Origin: Sthenelais limicola
Taxonomy: Eukaryota; Annelida; Polychaeta; Phyllodocida; Sigalionidae
NCBI GenBank assembly: GCA_942159475.1
Contig: OW804099.1
Location: 9,997,954-10,061,953, forward strand
DNA length: 64,000 nucleotides
Reading direction: 5' to 3'
Shown piece by piece: positions 47,901-59,500 of this stretch (the first letter of the stretch is position 1; each line of letters begins with the position of its first letter). The notes beneath the pieces are model-generated. The model was not told the DNA's origin, ran no database searches, and saw nothing but the letters and a program-made list of their open reading frames with translations. The translations under genes were made by a program, and so were the position numbers.

Positions 47901-50900
47901 CACAAGTAAAATGAGAACACAATGTAATAGAGAAGATAATTTAATTTAGACAAGAAAATGTTGACATACATGATGTGTCAGTCAGGGCTAGCCGAGTGGC
48001 GTTATCAGACTGTTGACTGACTACTGAAATAAAGAAATCAGACAATAGGTATACTTGTGAAATACAATTTAGGCACAGTTAGTCTGTGACTACATTTGCA
48101 TCATATATTTTCTATGATCAGCACTGAAAAAATAGCAAAATGCCAAATGCTAAACTGCGAGATTGATCTGACTATTAAAAATTGATTTTCCGCTAATTAT
48201 TCCGTGTGGAATTTGTATTGAGTGCATAGTCTGTCAGTAATATAAAGTTGATGCTCACAAAAAGTTTCAAGTTTATCGTAAAACATACATTACATTTTAG
48301 TTCTTGCATAATTCTCTCACATGCTGAAGTTTATGTTTGATGATGTTTGTTGATCACCTGTGCCTATTCTATTCATTTTTACTAACGAGCAGACCACATA
48401 AGGAATTGCTCTATTTGTGTGACAATTTTTGAAAATTCTCAGGGAGTGAAAGTATGTAATTGGGATAAATTTGATGAATTGTGATCTAGACAGCGTTATA
48501 TATAGCTTAGGTTTGCACTGCACTTATACTGTATTAAATTAATGCTCTGAATGAGAGATTAAAAACCTAAGATGTGTTTCAACATATAGAGCGTAACATA
48601 ATAATTGAAAATGCAAGTAATCGGTCATTGAAACATGTTTTGAGAATTGTGAGAACATGTTGTGACCATTATGTTGTGAACATTGTACATAGTAAAATTG
48701 CCTCCACATTATAACCAGTTGTTATAGAAAGACCACAACTGGATATTAACCAGTATCATGAACTATTTGGGATATCATTAATGTGTAATCAGGATAAGTA
48801 TTGATATTTGGAGATATTGGTAATTACATTTTGGCATGGATGGCTAAATATATGATAGAATATAATGTATAATATCAATTATTTAGCAAGTGTAATGTTA
48901 ACACATACTCTCGAAAGTGATATCTGCTTGAAGGAGGCGGTTCACCTGTTTGCGACCATATGAGTTCATCCCCCTTAGCTGAGCAAATCCTTCAGGCAGT
49001 CCATGCACAACCACCCCATGGTCTTTATGTTTTCCATATGGAAAATGCTTCGCCTGTCCATTGGTGAATTGGGCTGCAGTAAATATAAGGACAAGGGGCA
49101 TTGTCAATTGTCTTTTACATATTTAGGAGGATTACAACATTTCCAGCCTCTGGATAAGATCCAGGTCTTCTGGCTGTAAAAAAGGAATAGAGTAGTGTGC
49201 AAAAGTATTAGAACATCTGGGTTATTATTATAAAGTATGCTCTCCCAGTATATTTCATAAATGAATTTGATATACTACAAAATTTTGATATTAACACAAC
49301 AGATATATGGTGGAAGTGAATGAAAAGCTTATTCAAACAAAATTTACCATAGGCCGAGTTTATTTTCGTTTGAAAATCCTGCTTGAGTTTTTTTAGATCA
49401 ACTTCTGGTTCGACTTTGCTGGTTGGTGCTGGTTATAAGAAGAGAATGAAAGAACATGTAAAAAAAGGAGATAAAGTGTCAAATTCAAAATACATTTTGT
49501 CGTCAGTAATTTTAAATTGTTCTTTGCAAGTATGTATACTCACGTGCACCCCATTGCAGTGCTGAGTGCAACGTGCCCCGCACTTTCTGGAATATTTCTT
49601 CTGAGAATGTGTGCGTTTCATGGCATTCACCATGTGGACATCTTGCCGAGAAGACCACATCAAAGTCCAGCTTATGAAGAAGGCTAATCTGCAATGATAT
49701 ATATATGGTTCATACTACAGTTGGAGAGCATTGTAGATGATGATCAATATTGTTAGAAAGTATCCTTTTCAATATTTTAGCCATAAAATGAACCAATGTG
49801 TACACTCATTATATGCATCTGCATCATATGGCTCCACTGAAGCTGAATTAATCTCACAAAATTCAAAATTCCCCATGTTACATGTGGGAACTGTTACATT
49901 AATAATGGGAGTATCTCTCAATAATTCTCAGGATGAACAAAAGGTTACCGTACATATAACATACATATAACATGTACAATGGAAAAGAAAGCTCATTTCA
50001 TGAAGTTGGATTTTTTTGGTTAAATTGCAGGTAAATTATACCCAATGGTAGAATTGATGGGGTCGCCAACCTGGCGGCTGGCGACACCTAGGAAATGATA
50101 TTTTGTTCAGATAAAACAAATTAGAAAAATAATGTAATTAATACATGAAAAAATTTAGTCATTATTAGGAGTCAGTTTTTCAAATTGATATTCAATTCTG
50201 TATTCTGCATTTCAATAGCAAGATCTACATTGAAATCTAACTATGAAAAGTGTCAGTCAGTTTAAGAGGAAGTAGAAAGAGTAGAGGAAAATAAAACACA
50301 TTGCCCAGCATTATTTCATTACATATAAATGCTTAAATGCAATCCATTGTACCATACTAATCATTAGCTTATACAAAACTTTGACTCAGTCAACTAAAAA
50401 AGTATACAGGCAAGGCAGGGGCAAGGCCTGCGCATCACCTAGGCTCACATAATTTATAGCAACGAACGGTGTCATCTTGCAATTTTGTCAAAATGTTTAC
50501 ATAACATCACAAGCTGTTTAGGCTTTAATAACAAGGATACTTACTAGGGTCACAATTTGTGACAAGGTGCTGTCTGCGGTCATTTTTTTCTCCTGTTGAG
50601 AGAGCTCACATATCTCACGGTTGTTGAGATATGTGGCATGACTATTGTATTGATCTTTGGTTTCTTTTGTTAGAGCACCCCATGCCGATCCCCATATTTT
50701 TGACCGCTCTATGGGGTCATCAGAACCTAAATTATACAGGAAAGAAAGAAAAATGTATTAGGGAAGTTGACAGTACATTTGGTTCAGGGTGTGTGGGACA
50801 CAAAAATGTCTTCCTGTGCATTTTTTAAAGCAAACATAGATGGCATCAATACTTCTTCCACTACCTGTGCTACCAGTATCAATGTAGTGAAGGGGCAACT

Positions 50901-53900
50901 AGTGATAGGGAAGCGGTGAAGTAAGACATCACGGAGAAAGATCATGTAGGGAGGGGACCTATTAGTGATGACAACCAATTATGTTTCAGTCATTTCCAGT
51001 GGCATCTCAAGCTATCCTCCATGCCAATATAGCATACTTGGCAGTAGAAATAATGAACAGTCTAGGCCCAAAGCTGACAGAGTCCCTTCAAACGAAGGGA
51101 AAGCCTCTTGCCTCAAACCACAAAGTGCCATTATAATTCCATTAAAACCGCAAAAAGTCATTATATTACCACTAAAACCCCAAGAAAGAAAAGAAATTTA
51201 ATTTCACACACTGTACAGAGTGCTGAAGACTGAGGCAAGGAAAGAAAGGGTGAGAGAGACATAGAGACAGACAGAGATACAGCTGAGACGCTTTCTGTCA
51301 CACGCCGATCTCTGCCCCCTCGTCGATCTGCCCCCTCGTCGATTTGTTACCTGTGATCTAATCCCTCGCTGATCTAATCCCCTGCCGATCTCATTACCCT
51401 ACAATCTCATCACCCACTGTTCTCTCCCCCATCAATCTGGTGTAGGGAGACTGATAGGGGGTTGTTTTCACAGGCAACGATGGGGACCCTGGATGGGGGT
51501 GTTCAATTTCAACCCATTTTGAACCCATTTGTAACCCTGATGTCTTCCAAAAGTGTTAATGAGACATAGTGGAATGGCTCGGCACCATTTTTGGAAATGT
51601 GCATGTGAAATATAACGGAGATCTGGCTAGCAGTTTCTGAGAAGATAGGGGTTTTAAGGCTCCAAAGACTATTTTATTAATATTTAGACTGTTGGAAATA
51701 TGTCTAATGCTATGTCATTAATTCCAAGGATCATTGAACATGAAAGGAAAGCGTTGGTATTCAGGTTGAGTAACCAATTAATATGGGGGGGGGGGGGGGG
51801 GCAAACAAATTTTGCATTGCCCCATATCTCTTCATGCTGTCCCCCATTTCCTATGGCACTCCGTTTGGGTAATGCATTAGATATCACATGATTGTGGAGA
51901 TATATAGTTGGCCCACATATGTACGAATCCAGAGCCGAATAGCGTTGAGGACAATTCATATATATTCAAAATCATTCTCAAGAAAGATTATTCAACTTTG
52001 GTGATGTGTGGGCTTTCTCATGAAGCAATTTCCAAATCGAAAATGCTGTAAGTTACAGTGAATCCCTATGTTACACTATGAGAAATCATTTATGTGTGAG
52101 CCTCTTACCGAATTGTAGAGTTATTGTAGAATTATGACAATTCTTAAGAAATTTGTAAGAGGGTGTAAATATTGATTGGATGCCTACTGCAATACTGACT
52201 TTCATTGCCATGGGTTAGGCTTCCTAATGGGTGTTATAATGAGATTTTCCCCAATCCCCAAAAGAAAATTGTAATTTGTGAAGAAAAGTGCTACAACAAT
52301 TTAGAAGGCAATTTAGGAATGTGTGGGCCATGAAAAACTAACACAAATTGGTACACATTAGATGATTCTGTTAACAATTTGTCCAATAGTTATGACGAGT
52401 CCCCAATTCATACAAGTTTTCAATTCTTGATGTATGGGCCCGGCTTTAGTAACAAAACAAATAGTATGGTACATACCACTTCCAGTTTGTCGACAGAATT
52501 GGTTGTAGCCAGACAAATGGGACTTTTTCAATCCTTCAACGGAAGGCACTTTCTGTGAAGCTTTACGGGCTTTACGGCTATTACGGTTCAGGTTGAGTAT
52601 TTTTTTCTGTAAAGATGGAGAATATATTGATAAGTTATCATTGAATAAAGTTGAAAAACTTAGCTAAACAATACACCCAACAATGTTTTAGGGTGTATCA
52701 CATTCCGATTGCGGACTGGAAAGTGCATACATTAGAATATTTCAGTCATATATGGGTCATATTTTTTTAGAATGTACAATTGCGAAATTCCTGACCTTTG
52801 CACATTATACTGAATGGTTATTGCACTAAAATGTATCAATCCTAATAATCTTGGTATCATTGGAAAGGAGACATCCTCAGCTTTACGAAAATGTGCACAT
52901 TCGAATCATATTCATACGTTTTGTATGCAATAAATCACCTTAAATGTTGATTTCCTTATAAAAACACCTCAGAATTCACTACTTTTTCACATTGTACCTC
53001 CATTCTGAAAAAAAGTAACTATTCTAGGTATTATATCTCACCTGGTTTCATTCCTTATACATATCTATGACAACTTGGTAAAGTTTTAGCCTTCTATTAG
53101 CCTTCATCACAGTATGCCAGTCCTATACTCAAATCTCCACATTTCAGAAGTCACATGGGTATGCCCGGTATCAAATACAGATTATAGTATACTGGCTATG
53201 AATATATCCTTAGTATATGATTTAAAATATCTAGAATACGCTTTAACATATTATTAATGCAATGTTAGTACAATTTAGCCTGTAATGCAGACATTAACAG
53301 GGTTATGGTTCCATGTTTACCAAACCGGAGGTTTTATACTATTTTATACCGGGTATGCCCTCTAACCTATTATTATGTGAACCAACTTCAACTGGTACTA
53401 TGGCACTAAATTTCCGTTTATGTTATCCCAGTATGTATCTTCATATATACTCCAAATTACATTCTTCTAAACAAAAATATTGTGGAGATATGAATGCAAA
53501 TGATGTCAGGGGTATACCCGGTATATTGAAGGATACCCGGTATGGAAGGATAGGAACAGCTAGGATATATACATTCAAAGTTTTTTTATATGACCAAGCC
53601 TCTATATTAACTTCTGGAAACCAAGTCAACTAGCATATGTAGTGATTGGGTGGGTTTTCCTGAGAATTATTGTACATTATCAACCAGAATGAAAGTGACC
53701 AAGGATTATACATGCACTTGTATGGTATGGAATTATTGTTAAGATGTTTAGGAATCAACCATCTGTGTGATATTCATGTCTCTAATCATTGATTATATGT
53801 TTAATAAGTTGTTTTCAACAATTATTAGAGAAGCATTTTCCTGTCATATGTTAAAGGAAGGATTAATTTAGCCTTACAGTTAATAAGAATCCAAGAGGGT

Positions 53901-56100
53901 ATGCCCGGTACCATCATCATTGAACGTGAATTCTATGTACATTTAATAACCATTTCTCAATAGGGGGTCATGTCAAGTTAGTTTTTATTGATCAGGAATG
54001 CCATATGCATAATTCAACAAACTTTTAGGACTATGGGGGCATGGATGTTGAGACAAATGCATTTTGAATTGATACCGGGTATGCCCCCCAAAATAATTTT
54101 CTGTTGATAAATGATAGCAAAATAGCATTATTATTGTTTGTAGGGTTCTCATATTATATGTCAATGTCCCTTGTAATTCCTTTTTCAATATACAAGTGAA
54201 AACATGTTAATAAACGCAATAGATACTTTTTTAAAGCATATTAAAAGAGTGGTTGATACCGGGTATACCCTGATACCGGGCATCCCCACTTCAATCCTAG
54301 TGCCCTTGATTAAGTCCATTTTGAACCTACAAATCACTATAAAACTTAACATTTCAACATATTATGCCTTACTATACATATGTATGTGGCTTTTTGCCTC
54401 ATTTCCATGCAATTCAACTCAACTTTAATCAAAATCATGATACCGGGTATCCCTTGGCATCCCCTGAAAGGTAAAATTTTTGTCATAACTTCTACCCATG
54501 TGACTTTATCTGCTGTATTTTTTGCAGTAAGATGGCCTGTTCCTCCCCCTGTCATGTAGGAACGTTGAATATGAGATATAGAAACTTTTATTTTTTTATG
54601 TTCTCAACCCCTATATATTTTTTTTCAAAATTGTTATGATCGATTACATTGAATTTTTATCATTGATTTTAGAGCCTGTATGCATTACCACACATATTTC
54701 TTATGTACTTACTGAATATCATGTGCTTGTGTCCATTTTAGTAGCCACAGTGAGATGTCAGATAACATGTACTCTTCAGGGGATGCCCGGTATATGTGGA
54801 GGGATGCCCGGTATATTTGAGAAGGTGTGGGTCTCAGGCAAAGTGAGGTGATATTTAGTCAAGGAGCCAGTTTATATATTACCATACATCCTGTTCATAT
54901 ACTTGCCAGGTTTCAATTGGTTTTGTTCACTTTGGTAGCCACAGTGAGACATCAGATAATGGGTACTTTACTGGGGGATGCCCGGTATCATATGCAAAGG
55001 GATGCCCAGTATCAAAGATGGCTTCTATTACCAATTTTCCCAGAGATACTGAACATGGTAAATTGGTTATAAGTTGCTATATTGATGGATAAGATGTATG
55101 TGTTCCAAGAAAACAGGTTTTGACCCTGTTTATGGCAACAACTACAGCATTATTGAATTTATATTTGAACCCTATGTTACTGATCAAAATACTCCTGTTT
55201 TGATGAAATGTCATCCAATTGCTCTCTTGTCTCACAAAAGAACCTGTTATGATACATATTAATGGATTGGTATGCTAGTAAATGAACATACTATCCTTAT
55301 AAGGGAGTAGAATTTATTTGGAAATAGAATCGTTATGTCCCGAGTTATTGAGAACTTAAGGAGCTGCTACTTCATTTGATACCGGGCATGCCCTTAAAAA
55401 GATTCCCTTGTTTCAACCACAATAAAAACTCACATATTTAAAGTTGGTGAGTATAATTGGTGTTTTTAGGTGCTGGGGATATCTATGATAACAGTCATAA
55501 GGAATATGAGTTTATACTTATTACTTTTTTTTCTCATCCTCCTAATCCTCACAAAATCGCAATTGTACATTCTAAAAATATTTGACCCATATATATATGA
55601 TCATATTATTGTGAAATATTCCTGATTATGGATTAATGCATGCATGAGAAATAATATGGTAGAGCATATGTCGCATTATTTTAAGTGGAAATTAGAAGAA
55701 ATATACCCGAGCACATAAAAATGTGAGGTTGCATCTCTTAGCAAGAGCCTCAAGGCGTGGATGAAACTTTCGCCCTGTCCCAGTCAGTCCTGACTTGTAT
55801 GCATCTTTGAATGCCACGTCAACCCAAGCAGGGCATCTTTTTGAAGATTGCTGTAAATAATCAATAAAATAATAGATAAGAGTGATTTTCATTTTTTTTT
55901 AGACATAGGCATAATTTGAGAGATAGTACATTGCATTCATTACATTAAAAGCAAAAATAGTTTCTGTTTGCTTAGGAAGTGTATACTCAGGTTGAATTGG
56001 TTCATAAAGTGTTGAACAGCATTGGTCCAAAAACAAATAATGAAGGAAATAGATAAATGATTTTGAACAATATGTAGACTGTACTTACTTTAGGACTCAT
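41867..56100 (-). CDS. HMG-box-like cargo protein of the KDZ element, 16 exons
   Basis: Exons 5' to 3': 56089-56100, 55707-55850, 52477-52606, 50545-50726, 49544-49688, 49348-49428, 48909-49073, 47970-48023, 47717-47761, 47535-47579, 47057-47128, 44153-44218, 43679-43807, 43128-43256, 42578-42706, 41867-41985. Every junction is GT-AG, phases agree throughout, and the 1647 nt give 548 aa plus stop. Residues 59-71 are a basic cluster. Residues 82-126 (HLSGYNQFCRQTGS to WGALTKETKDQYNSHA) resemble an HMG box. 157-204 holds CPHGECHETH. 232-286 contains GVVVHGLPEGF. 287-380 is acidic, built of small phase-1 exons. 381-548 is a Lys/Pro-rich repeat tail. It is convergent with the transposase inside the same TIRs. 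Probably a nuclear DNA-binding accessory protein; the function is inferred. Confidence 0.8.
42578..43807 (-). CDS. Triplicated 129-bp exon encoding a basic tail repeat
   Basis: Exons 43679-43807, 43128-43256 and 42578-42706 lie in tandem ~550-bp genomic units, each including an intron with a C-run plus (CA)n or a relative. Each exon is phase 1-1, so copy number can change without frameshift. The peptide reads KPTIKPKNGKVKSKAGPKAK in the core and is strongly basic, like a linker-histone tail. Confidence 0.85.
43873..44066. repeat. Perfect palindrome, 93-bp arms, 8-bp loop
   Basis: The left arm 43873-43965 is the exact reverse complement of 43974-44066. The spacer is TTGAATGT. It lies in the intron between the acidic and basic exons of the HMG-like gene. 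The left arm continues the tandem unit (ATTACAATAATTA), so the right arm is the derived copy. Confidence 0.95.
44219..47056. other. Intron of the HMG-like gene with an unexplained open frame
   Basis: A minus-strand open stretch at 45493-45822 (SSAEGSDLGVALVLLALDLD in the middle) lacks obvious repeats and could be an unrecognised exon or a gene fragment. I do not recognise it. The rest shows no exon. Confidence 0.3.
47057..48023 (-). CDS. Four small phase-1 exons (acidic linker)
   Basis: 47970-48023, 47717-47761, 47535-47579 and 47057-47128 are 54, 45, 45 and 72 bp, all phase 1-1. The two 45-bp exons encode similar peptides (PSQRESTSITCETV and AFPDVDTSTESMTV), suggesting exon duplication. The 72-bp exon reads FENDAGNNLGFANVDLPQVD. 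Confidence 0.65.
48909..49073 (-). CDS. HMG-like gene exon 7: GLPEG-containing segment
   Basis: A 165-bp phase 1-1 exon. It encodes QFTNGQAKHFPYGKHKDHGV, then VVHGLPEGFAQLRGMNSYGR and a helix ending LLQADITFE. The stretch looks like a compact folded domain with a central Gly-Leu-Pro turn. I do not know a named family for it. Confidence 0.8.
49348..49688 (-). CDS. HMG-like gene exons 5-6: Cys/His-rich region and linker
   Basis: Exon 49544-49688 (phase 0 to 1) encodes LDFDVVFSARCPHGECHETH and FSEEIFQKVRGTLHSALQWG. The CPHGECHETH cluster could bind metal. Exon 49348-49428 adds a charged helix, VDLKKLKQDFQTKINSAY. Confidence 0.8.
50545..52606 (-). CDS. HMG-like gene exons 3-4: basic region and HMG-box-like fold
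   Basis: Exon 52477-52606 encodes NRNSRKARKASQK, then KKSHLSGYNQFCRQTGS. Exon 50545-50726 continues SDDPIERSKIWGSAWGALTK and ETKDQYNSHATYLNN. The order (L/S)xYNxF, a loop, RSKxWGxxWxxL, (E)xKxxYxxxA is that of HMG-box helices 1 to 3. Low-level similarity judged by eye. Confidence 0.75.
51300..51440. repeat. Degenerate short tandem repeat
   Basis: Diverged units of the type TGCCCCCTCGTCGATC, ATCTAATCCCTCGCTG, in an intron. Confidence 0.5.
52748..55593. mobile_element. TIR element with GATACCGGGTATGCCC motif array
   Basis: The left end TATGGGTCATATTTTTTTAG then AATGTACAATTGCGA is mirrored by TCGCAATTGTACATTC then TAAAAATATTTGACCCATA at the right end. The ends resemble MITE-2 termini. Fourteen copies of ATACCGGGTATGCCC, in both orientations, start at about 53157, 53346, 53511, 53531, 53897, 54071, 54255, 54271, 54439, 54780, 54801, 54975, 55000 and 55377, at multiples of ~175-195 bp. 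Inserted in an intron of the HMG-like gene. No coding capacity. Confidence 0.8.
55707..56100 (-). CDS. HMG-like gene exons 1-2
   Basis: The first exon encodes only MSPK (ATG at 56100) before GTAAGT. Exon 2 (55707-55850) encodes CPAWVDVAFKDAYKSGLTGT and ALAKRCNLTFLCAR. The short first exon is inferred from a good donor and matching phase, and is the least certain part of the model. Confidence 0.65.
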
Positions 56101-57411
56101 GTTGTACTAAACACAATCAGGGTGTACACTATTTTCAGTGTCTAGAAAATAAGGAAAAGCATGATTTTAGATCGTCATCAGTGAGTAGGTTTAATCATAA
56201 TGAATTATTGGTAGTGTATAAAATAGGCACATTTCGAAATGCAGGTCATAATGCAGTTAAAACAGTTATTTGGGATGTGTTGCAGGGAAAAATGGATTTG
56301 AGGTACCCCCGTATTTTGGACAGATGAGAATATCTAAACATTGTTTCGATATTTTAACTGTGATATATTTCTATTTGACAGAATGTTGGCAATACTTCTG
56401 GGTGGGAAATAATTAAGTAAATAGCGAAATATTCGGCATAGGATGACCTTCAAAGCGCAAGAATATATGTAATAGACTGTGTTGAAATTTGGTACATGTA
56501 TTGATATGACGGAAAGTGATAAAAGAAAGGTGTGTTTCAAAGGTTTTAAGTTGCTGAGTATAGTCACTCATATTTGTGGACAAATGGGGTGTCATTAGCG
56601 ATTAGAATTTATGGACAGGCAAGGAACATTGGTCAGTGTGTGCATTAGGCAAAAAGTTCCACATAACTCGGTTCAATTAAGACATTTAGTAATGAACTTT
56701 TGAACATTGACAGGGAAGGTATTGAAGTAAATATATGGGCACTTCTCATGAAACTTCAACAAAATTCATAGACCTGTATTTCATGATAATGAGACATTTA
56801 AAAAAAAAGTATCCAACTTATTTCAGTTTCTGTTGATGCTGCGTGCACTGAATGTAGGCACAAATCGAGACTATTGATTTTCATTTGGCCTCAAATGGGG
56901 GAAAATCTGGATTCATAGAAGAATGTTTGAATAATTGATTAGAATGAATATCGGACTGTCCTAAATATGTAAGGTTATATAACTATTCTATATACTAATA
57001 GAAATATGATGCTTAGGCTTTGATATTTTGTTTCCACATGTAAATAGAGCCATTGTTAACGTTTTATGATAAATGCTCATATCTGCAATATGAACTGTGT
57101 GGTGAGATTAAAGGCAATCAGAAACCGGGTGTATTAATTAAAAATTATTAAAAAAACATTGTAGTTGGTGCAAATTTATTCATAAACAAGCCTTACGAAA
57201 ATCAACATAACTCCATTTAATTCAGACATTTAGTAATGAACTTTGAACATTGACAGAGAAGGTATTGAACGAAATATATGTGCAATATTAAGTATGTATG
57301 ATGAGATTAAAGGCAATCCGAAAGATACATAGATACATAGATACATTCTAAGATTATATAAGTATCATTTATAAATACTGATTTTCTGCATCATTGTGCA
57401 CTATTGAAATG
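56101..57411. other. Upstream region of the HMG-like gene
   Basis: Contains two copies of a dispersed repeat, TTTAGTAATGAAC with ATTGACAGRGAAGGTATTGA (56670-56735, 57215-57275), also found at 14145. Presumed to include the promoter; no specific elements identified. Confidence 0.4.
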
Positions 57412-58658
57412 TATATGAGTAATTCTCCCAAACGGGCAGCATTTGATTTCAGGCAGCCAATTTTTTAGAAAAAAATAAAATCTGTCGAATCTCTACAATT
57501 TTTGGCATACATATAGTAGGAGTATTGGCATTATGCAGGCGAAGTTTGGGAAGGCTGGAGCAAATATTCCTACACCTACACCTATGCTTCAGAAACGTCC
57601 ATTTTTGCCTATTTTTTGCCTTATCTCGGCCATATTAAACCAGATTTATCAAATAATATAGTGTAACTTTGAGGTAAAATACCGAGTAATTATTCCAGCA
57701 ATATTAAAGGACAAAGTCACAGCCAGTTATTCGATGTTAGCCGTTCAAATTGGGCCTGATTGTAACCAAAGTTTGAATACATTTTTGTAAAGATATCCAT
57801 TTTATTTCTATAAGATTACTGTCTTAAATTAGGAGGGTCTCTTTATTTCTAATAATTATGGCGTAACGGCGATGCAATGGCGTAACGGCGACAATATAAC
57901 AAAGGCTCACTGCAATTCAATAGCATCTGTATTTGTTCATATCAATATTTGATACCATATTCAGGCGCGCCTAAACAATTATTAGAAAAGGAGAAATTGC
58001 AAAAAAAAATATTTTATTTTAAATATGGGAATAATTGACCATGTTGTAACACGACAGGAAATATTCCCACACCTGTTCAAGGAATTTTAGGTGAGGTAAC
58101 ACAAGGTTTTAGGGATGTGGTGAGCTTATAAATTTTCTTTGTATCTAACTGTACATACATATACATCGTCCCTCCACAAAAAAATAAATGTAATTAGATA
58201 TTAATCATTACTCTTGAGGTATTTGATTGTGTTGAAGCCAATATATGTCATAACGGCTACACACATATTCCAAAATAATTTTTTCAATGTGTAGATCAAT
58301 GTTAATTAGTAATTACATAAACATTGTGTTTTTTCATAATAATTAACGTGTGTGCATGTGCATAAACCATTTTTTTTTATTACTTATTTTCTAGCCTGAA
58401 ATAGCCCTTTTATCACAATAGCAGCGAGGATTTTAGTATAGGAACCTTGAAAGTGGGGATCCAACAGCCTTATTTTTGCAAAGGAATTTAGATAAAATGG
58501 TTATGAATGAGAATAGTGTATATATATTGCATAATTTCACCTTTGCTGAATAAACATTTTTAAAACAAAACAAGATGTGTGATCATCCTAAATACAAGTT
58601 GTAGATACCCTAGGCTGGCAAAACCAAATGATGCCCGATTGGGAGAATTACTCATATA
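57412..58658. mobile_element. Non-autonomous TIR element (~1.25 kb)
   Basis: The left end TATATGAGTAATTCTCCCAA and right end TTGGGAGAATTACTCATATA are perfect inverses over 20 bp; imperfect similarity extends further (CGGGCAGCATTTG versus CAAATGATGCCCG). No coding region. Copies: inverted and degenerate at 38130-39065, truncated at about 58810-59500. Confidence 0.8.
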
Positions 58659-58809
58659 AGAGATATAAAATAATTCATAATTCTGAGAAATAATATGATG
58701 GTACATGAATGCTACAAATCATGAGCTTCACCACATGTGCCGTACATCGGTTTATAAACATTAAATGGATAAATTAATAGGACAAACTGTGAGTTGATAT
58801 TTCACAGTA

Positions 58810-59500
58810 CATGTCAGAGTGCGAAGTTAGCACCTGCCCGCCGCCAAATGAGGGTAAAAATTTGTGCGGGCGGGTAAAACTGCCAAGTTACCCGCCCTCC
58901 TTGGCAGGTAAATGAAAATGAATCGTTACCATCTTTGGCGTACATATAGCAGGGAATATGAGCATAATGCAGACGAAGTTTGGGAAGGCTGTGCCAAATA
59001 TTTCGATTCCTACACCTATGCTTCACATACCTCCCTTTTTGCGTATTATTTTGCCTTATTTCGGCCATATTTAACCCAATTTATCAATGATTTAATCAGG
59101 GTGTGACAAGATCAAAATTATCAACCTGCCTTCGGGCAGGTTCATTTAAAATTTACCTGCCCACCTCACGATTGTAATGCTGACATTAAAACAAATGCTC
59201 AGCCCAATTTAACCACTGTATTTATTCATATTTATATTATTCATGAAATCCAGGGAGGCCTAAACATTATGAAGGGCAACATTACATGTAAATATGTTAA
59301 AAAACAACAACATGGGAGATATTCTACATGTCGTAACACAACATACAATATTCCCACAGCAGTTCAATGAATTTTATGTGAGGTAATAAAAGGTTTCGGG
59401 GATGTTGTGGGCTAATAACTTTTCTTATTATCAAATAAATTTATACATATAAATCTTTTCTCGGCCAAAAAGTAAATCCTATTTAATATTAATAGTTTCT
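58810..59500. mobile_element. Truncated copy of the 57412-58658 element
   Basis: GAAGTTTGGGAAGGCTGTGC and CCTACACCTATGCTTCACAT match 57540-57595. A second matching part starts near 59210 (TGTATTTATTCATATT, AGGCCTAAACA). A block with the word CCTGCC(C) interrupts the two parts (58840-58915 and 59120-59165). Confidence 0.6.
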
